Shown here: positions 5,017 through 7,335 of the stretch, piece by piece
How positions within the stretch are numbered: the first letter of the stretch is position 1
Layout of the letters: each line of letters starts with the position of its first letter
Origin: Candidatus Woesearchaeota archaeon
Lineage (GTDB): Archaea > Nanobdellota > Nanobdellia > Woesearchaeales > GW2011-AR4
Direction: 5' to 3'
Length of the DNA: 7,335 nt
Assembly: GCA_016185815.1 (NCBI GenBank)
Contig: JACPMT010000045.1
Location: forward strand, 1 to 7,335
Notes under the pieces: generated by a model
The model's database searches: none
What the model saw: only the letters and a program-made list of their open reading frames with translations
Told to the model about the DNA's origin: nothing
Made by a program: the position numbers and the translations under genes

Positions 5017-5502
5017 TTGAAACTGGCTGCTCCGTGCAGGTGCAATGCCTGCAATCACGGCTGCAAATACGGCTCAGGCTCTCTTGCGGGCAATGACATA
5101 AAAAACATAGCAAAGTTTTTTGGCATTCCGGAAGAAGAACTGAAAAAGGGCTTTTTGGAAGAAGTTGAATTATTTAATAAAAAATTATTAAGACCAAAAT
5201 TAATACGGGAAAAAAACAAGCCATATGGCAGATGCGTTTTTTATGATGATGAAAAAGGATGCACAGTCCATGAAGTAAAGCCCCTGGAATGCAAAACAAG
5301 CATTCAATGCAAGGATTACGGAGAGGAATTAAGCGTATGGTTCATGCTCAATCATGTTGTTGATGCAAATGATGCAGAGAGCGTAAGGCAGTTTGCGCAA
5401 TATATAAAAAGCGGCGGCAAGCTAATCCCGGGAGCATCATTAAATGAATTAGTGCCTGACAAGGAAAAATTGAAGAAAATATTGAGTTATGAGATTTTGT
5501 GA
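5017..5502 (+). CDS. Cysteine-cluster protein, YkgJ/UPF0153-like (putative Zn/Fe binding)
   Basis: A cytoplasmic protein of about 161 residues with eight conserved-looking cysteines: C7, C9, C12 and C16 in PCRCNACNHGC near the N-terminus, then C73 (GRCVFY), C82 (KGCTVHEVKPLEC), C92 and C98. This two-part pattern, with a small-residue turn after the first cluster and the C-x8-9-C-x9-C-x5-C series, is that of the YkgJ/UPF0153 family, thought to bind zinc or iron; the function is unsettled. The start is uncertain. The TTG at 5017 has GAGG only 2 nt before it, and the frame stays open back to 4969 with coding-like residues (N-T-P-L-K-E-V-L), so initiation at a rare ATT (4984 or 4987) is possible. 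It ends 12 nt before dnaJ and is probably co-transcribed with it. Confidence 0.85.
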   Translation: MKLAAPCRCNACNHGCKYGSGSLAGNDIKNIAKFFGIPEEELKKGFLEEVELFNKKLLRPKLIREKNKPYGRCVFYDDEKGCTVHEVKPLECKTSIQCKDYGEELSVWFMLNHVVDANDAESVRQFAQYIKSGGKLIPGASLNELVPDKEKLKKILSYEIL

Positions 5503-5514
5503 AAGATTGATAAA

Positions 5515-6621
5515 ATGGCCAAAGAAAAGGATTACTATAAAACTTTAGGCGTATCAAAAAATGCGTCAAAGGAGGAGATTAAGGCAGCTTATAAAAAGCT
5601 GGCAAAGCAGTACCATCCTGACTTGAACAAAAGCCATGATGCTGCTGAAAAGTTCAAGGAGATAAACGAGGCTGCTGCTGTGCTTGGCGACGACAGCAAA
5701 AGGGCGCAATACGACCAGTTCGGGACAGCAGGCGAGCAGTTCCAAGGCGGCTTTTCAGGATTTGACTTCTCTGATTTCATGTCCGACATTGGCGGGTTTG
5801 GAATGGACTTCGACAGCATTTTTGAGAACTTTTTTGGAGGAACCCAAAGAGCAAGAAGAAGGCAGAGGGGCTCTGACTTAAGGTACGATTTGGAGATTGA
5901 ATTGGAGGACGCTGCTTTTGGCGCGGCAAAAACAATAAATGTGCCAAGGCTTGAGGTGTGCGAGAAGTGCAGTGGCACAGGGGCTGAAAGCAAATCTGAT
6001 ATCATAACCTGCCCGGACTGCAATGGAAGAGGCGTGACAACAAGAACGCAAAGAACGCCTTTTGGCTTGTTCTCAACAACAACCACCTGCAGGAAATGCC
6101 AGGGACAGGGAAAATACATTAAAAACGAGTGTCCTGAATGCGACGGCAAAGGCGCTGTCAGAAAAACAAGAAAGATAGAAGTGAAAATACCGGAGGGAGC
6201 TGTCGATGGCACTAACCTAAGGATTCAAGGCGAAGGCGAGGCTGGCGAAAAGGGAATGCCTGCAGGAGACTTGTACATTGTGATTCATGTCAGGCAGCAC
6301 AGGATTTTTGAAAAGCATGGAAATGACATATACGTCAAAGTGCCTGTTTCATTTGCAATAGCCGCATTAGGCTCTTCAATCGAAGTTCCAACTTTAAAAG
6401 GAAAGGCAAATTTGAAAATTCCTGCAGGCACTCAAAGCAATACTGTTTTCAGGATGAAGGGGCTGGGCATTCCTGACCTGCACAGCCATCATGTTGGAGA
6501 CCAGCATGTAGAAGTTTTTATAACTGTCCCAGAGAAATTAACCAAAAAGCAAAAAGAATTATTGGAAGAGTTTGAAAAGGAAAATAAAGGAAAGGGTTTG
6601 TTTAAGGGGGTGTTTGGTTAA
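5515..6621 (+). CDS. dnaJ: DnaJ (Hsp40, type I J-domain co-chaperone)
   Basis: A 368-residue full-length type I DnaJ that delivers substrates to DnaK and stimulates its ATPase. The J domain (about 6-70) has KKLAKQYHPDLN with the essential HPD at 34-36. The Gly/Phe region (about 78-110) contains GGFSGFDFSDF and FENFFGG. The zinc-binding region has all four CxxCxGxG-type repeats: C149/C152, C166/C169, C192/C195 and C206/C209. C-terminal substrate-binding domains follow, with IPEGAVDGTNLRIQGEGEAG (225-244), GDLYIVIHV and KIPAGTQSNTVFRMKGLGIP (301-320). Nothing essential is missing. It lies 12 nt after the Cys-cluster gene, with only a weak ribosome site, so translation may be coupled. It is separated from grpE-dnaK by the HD and Cys-cluster genes. 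Its TAA overlaps the stop of the convergent gene. Confidence 0.97.
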   Translation: MAKEKDYYKTLGVSKNASKEEIKAAYKKLAKQYHPDLNKSHDAAEKFKEINEAAAVLGDDSKRAQYDQFGTAGEQFQGGFSGFDFSDFMSDIGGFGMDFDSIFENFFGGTQRARRRQRGSDLRYDLEIELEDAAFGAAKTINVPRLEVCEKCSGTGAESKSDIITCPDCNGRGVTTRTQRTPFGLFSTTTTCRKCQGQGKYIKNECPECDGKGAVRKTRKIEVKIPEGAVDGTNLRIQGEGEAGEKGMPAGDLYIVIHVRQHRIFEKHGNDIYVKVPVSFAIAALGSSIEVPTLKGKANLKIPAGTQSNTVFRMKGLGIPDLHSHHVGDQHVEVFITVPEKLTKKQKELLEEFEKENKGKGLFKGVFG

Positions 6622-7335
6622 ATAGAATGTCTTAGTAATCTTTCTGCTTTAGGTAAAACAGCAGCAACATACATATCTCTGAATTTGCTGCCTGTTAATG
6701 TTTGATATAATTGATCAGAACATAAATCAACTCTATCAATGCCTGCTCTCATTATAACAGCGGCATCTCGTTGAGTAAATGTATTTCCTAAATTAAGTAA
6801 TTGTCCTAATCCAAGAAGGTGAGCCATTTGACTCATACCTAATGCAATTTTTCTGGCAGCATCATCAAATCTTTGTTCTACAGCAACTCTTAATGTTTTT
6901 GGTTTCGACGCTCCCATGTAAAAAAGATTGGCACTTATTTGGTATGATTCTGCAACTGCTCGTGCTTCTGCAGCAACATAAGAAGGGTCAGCTAACAATT
7001 CAGTTAAGACTTTTTTAACTTTTGGAAGCTGAGAGCCCCTCATTGTTGTGCTGATGTCCGGGAGCAACTCGTATCTATCCGTCATTCCTGTATCAGTGAA
7101 TCGGAAAGCACTATCAGCTCGCGCAACCGGCAATGGTTTTGGCAACTTCTTTTCGTAAATTTTTTCATAAATTGGTATTCTTGGTTTTTGAAAACTTTCT
7201 ATTTTTCTTGGAGATTCTCTCCAAATATCCCGCTTCCAATCTGGCAATCTAACTGGAGACTCTGCCATTCTGTCAGCGGCTGCTCTACGCAGCCTAGGTT
7301 CAGGTTCGGTCCTAGTTAATTTATCCAAGTTATAA
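6618..7335 (-). CDS. Unrecognised protein, probably 5'-truncated by the window edge
   Basis: An open frame of about 239 codons ends at TAA (6620-6618) and is still open at the right edge. A TTG at 7328 is the only start-like codon near the edge and has no visible ribosome site, so the true start is probably outside. The family is not recognised. Residues from about 1-85 (counted from that TTG) are rich in Arg/Pro and look disordered. The rest (about 95-236) is helical, Ala/Leu-rich and ends in a basic tail (KAERLLRHSI). There is no signal peptide, membrane span or metal motif. Codon use differs from its neighbours: mainly CAA, GAT, TTA, TCT and AGA, where the chaperone genes use CAG, GAC, TTG/CTT, AGC and AGG. 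This suggests transfer or low expression. It is convergent with dnaJ, with a 4-bp overlap (6618-6621). Confidence 0.7.
   Translation of the reverse strand, partial: YNLDKLTRTEPEPRLRRAAADRMAESPVRLPDWKRDIWRESPRKIESFQKPRIPIYEKIYEKKLPKPLPVARADSAFRFTDTGMTDRYELLPDISTTMRGSQLPKVKKVLTELLADPSYVAAEARAVAESYQISANLFYMGASKPKTLRVAVEQRFDDAARKIALGMSQMAHLLGLGQLLNLGNTFTQRDAAVIMRAGIDRVDLCSDQLYQTLTGSKFRDMYVAAVLPKAERLLRHSI

Noticed and set aside
5589..6212. 207-codon minus-strand frame inside dnaJ
   Set aside because: Antisense shadow of the conserved DnaJ coding region; low-complexity Ser/Pro/Leu composition and no start signals.
7326..7328. TTG at 7328 as the true start of the rightmost gene
   Set aside because: The frame stays open to the window edge and there is no room to see a ribosome site or promoter, so the gene is treated as partial.

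Overview
The window reads as archaeal DNA, most likely from an uncultivated AT-rich lineage of the DPANN type (Woesearchaeota/Pacearchaeota-like). The lineage is inferred from gene content and style, not from a marker gene. Three observations support an archaeon: BRE/TATA elements (TTTATATA) about 26 bp ahead of starts, two genes that look leaderless, and GGAGG or GAGGTG Shine-Dalgarno sites inside the operons. The theme is the Hsp70 chaperone system: grpE, dnaK and dnaJ all lie on the + strand within about 5.3 kb.

Layout. At 1-764 (- strand) is the N-terminal part of a secreted, beta-rich, Ig-like protein that runs off the left edge. At 819-1226 (- strand) is a small winged-helix regulator. 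It is divergent from grpE, and the 110-bp gap between them holds back-to-back TATA boxes plus a perfect 19-bp palindrome at the predicted grpE transcription start. At 1337-4195 (+) are grpE, dnaK and a previously easy-to-miss 49-codon single-span membrane protein with a strong Shine-Dalgarno site. At 4189-4326 there is a decayed copy of the start of the next gene, and a 14-bp perfect inverted repeat whose arm and loop carry three T5 tracts (probable terminator). At 4327-4800 is an HD-domain phosphohydrolase. At 5017-5502 is a cysteine-cluster (YkgJ/UPF0153-like) protein, followed 12 nt later by dnaJ (5515-6621). At 6618-7335 (- strand) is a convergent, unrecognised gene with different codon use whose stop codon overlaps that of dnaJ; it is open at the right edge.

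How the genes work together. GrpE (nucleotide exchange), DnaK (ATP-driven clamp) and DnaJ (J-domain co-chaperone) form a complete cycle. The winged-helix protein is a good candidate for its repressor, because an operator-like palindrome sits where it would block RNA polymerase on the grpE-dnaK promoter. The small membrane protein, the HD hydrolase and the Cys-cluster protein are neighbours with no proven chaperone role.

The most unusual item is a pair of related, GC-rich, structured intergenic elements (about 1979-2084 and 4841-4964). Both lie in the same orientation about 40 nt after a stop codon and about 45-50 nt before the next start. They share sequence blocks, a variable stem with compensating changes, a GAA-loop hairpin and a GGATTTAAAA tail. 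They look like two members of a repeat or RNA family.
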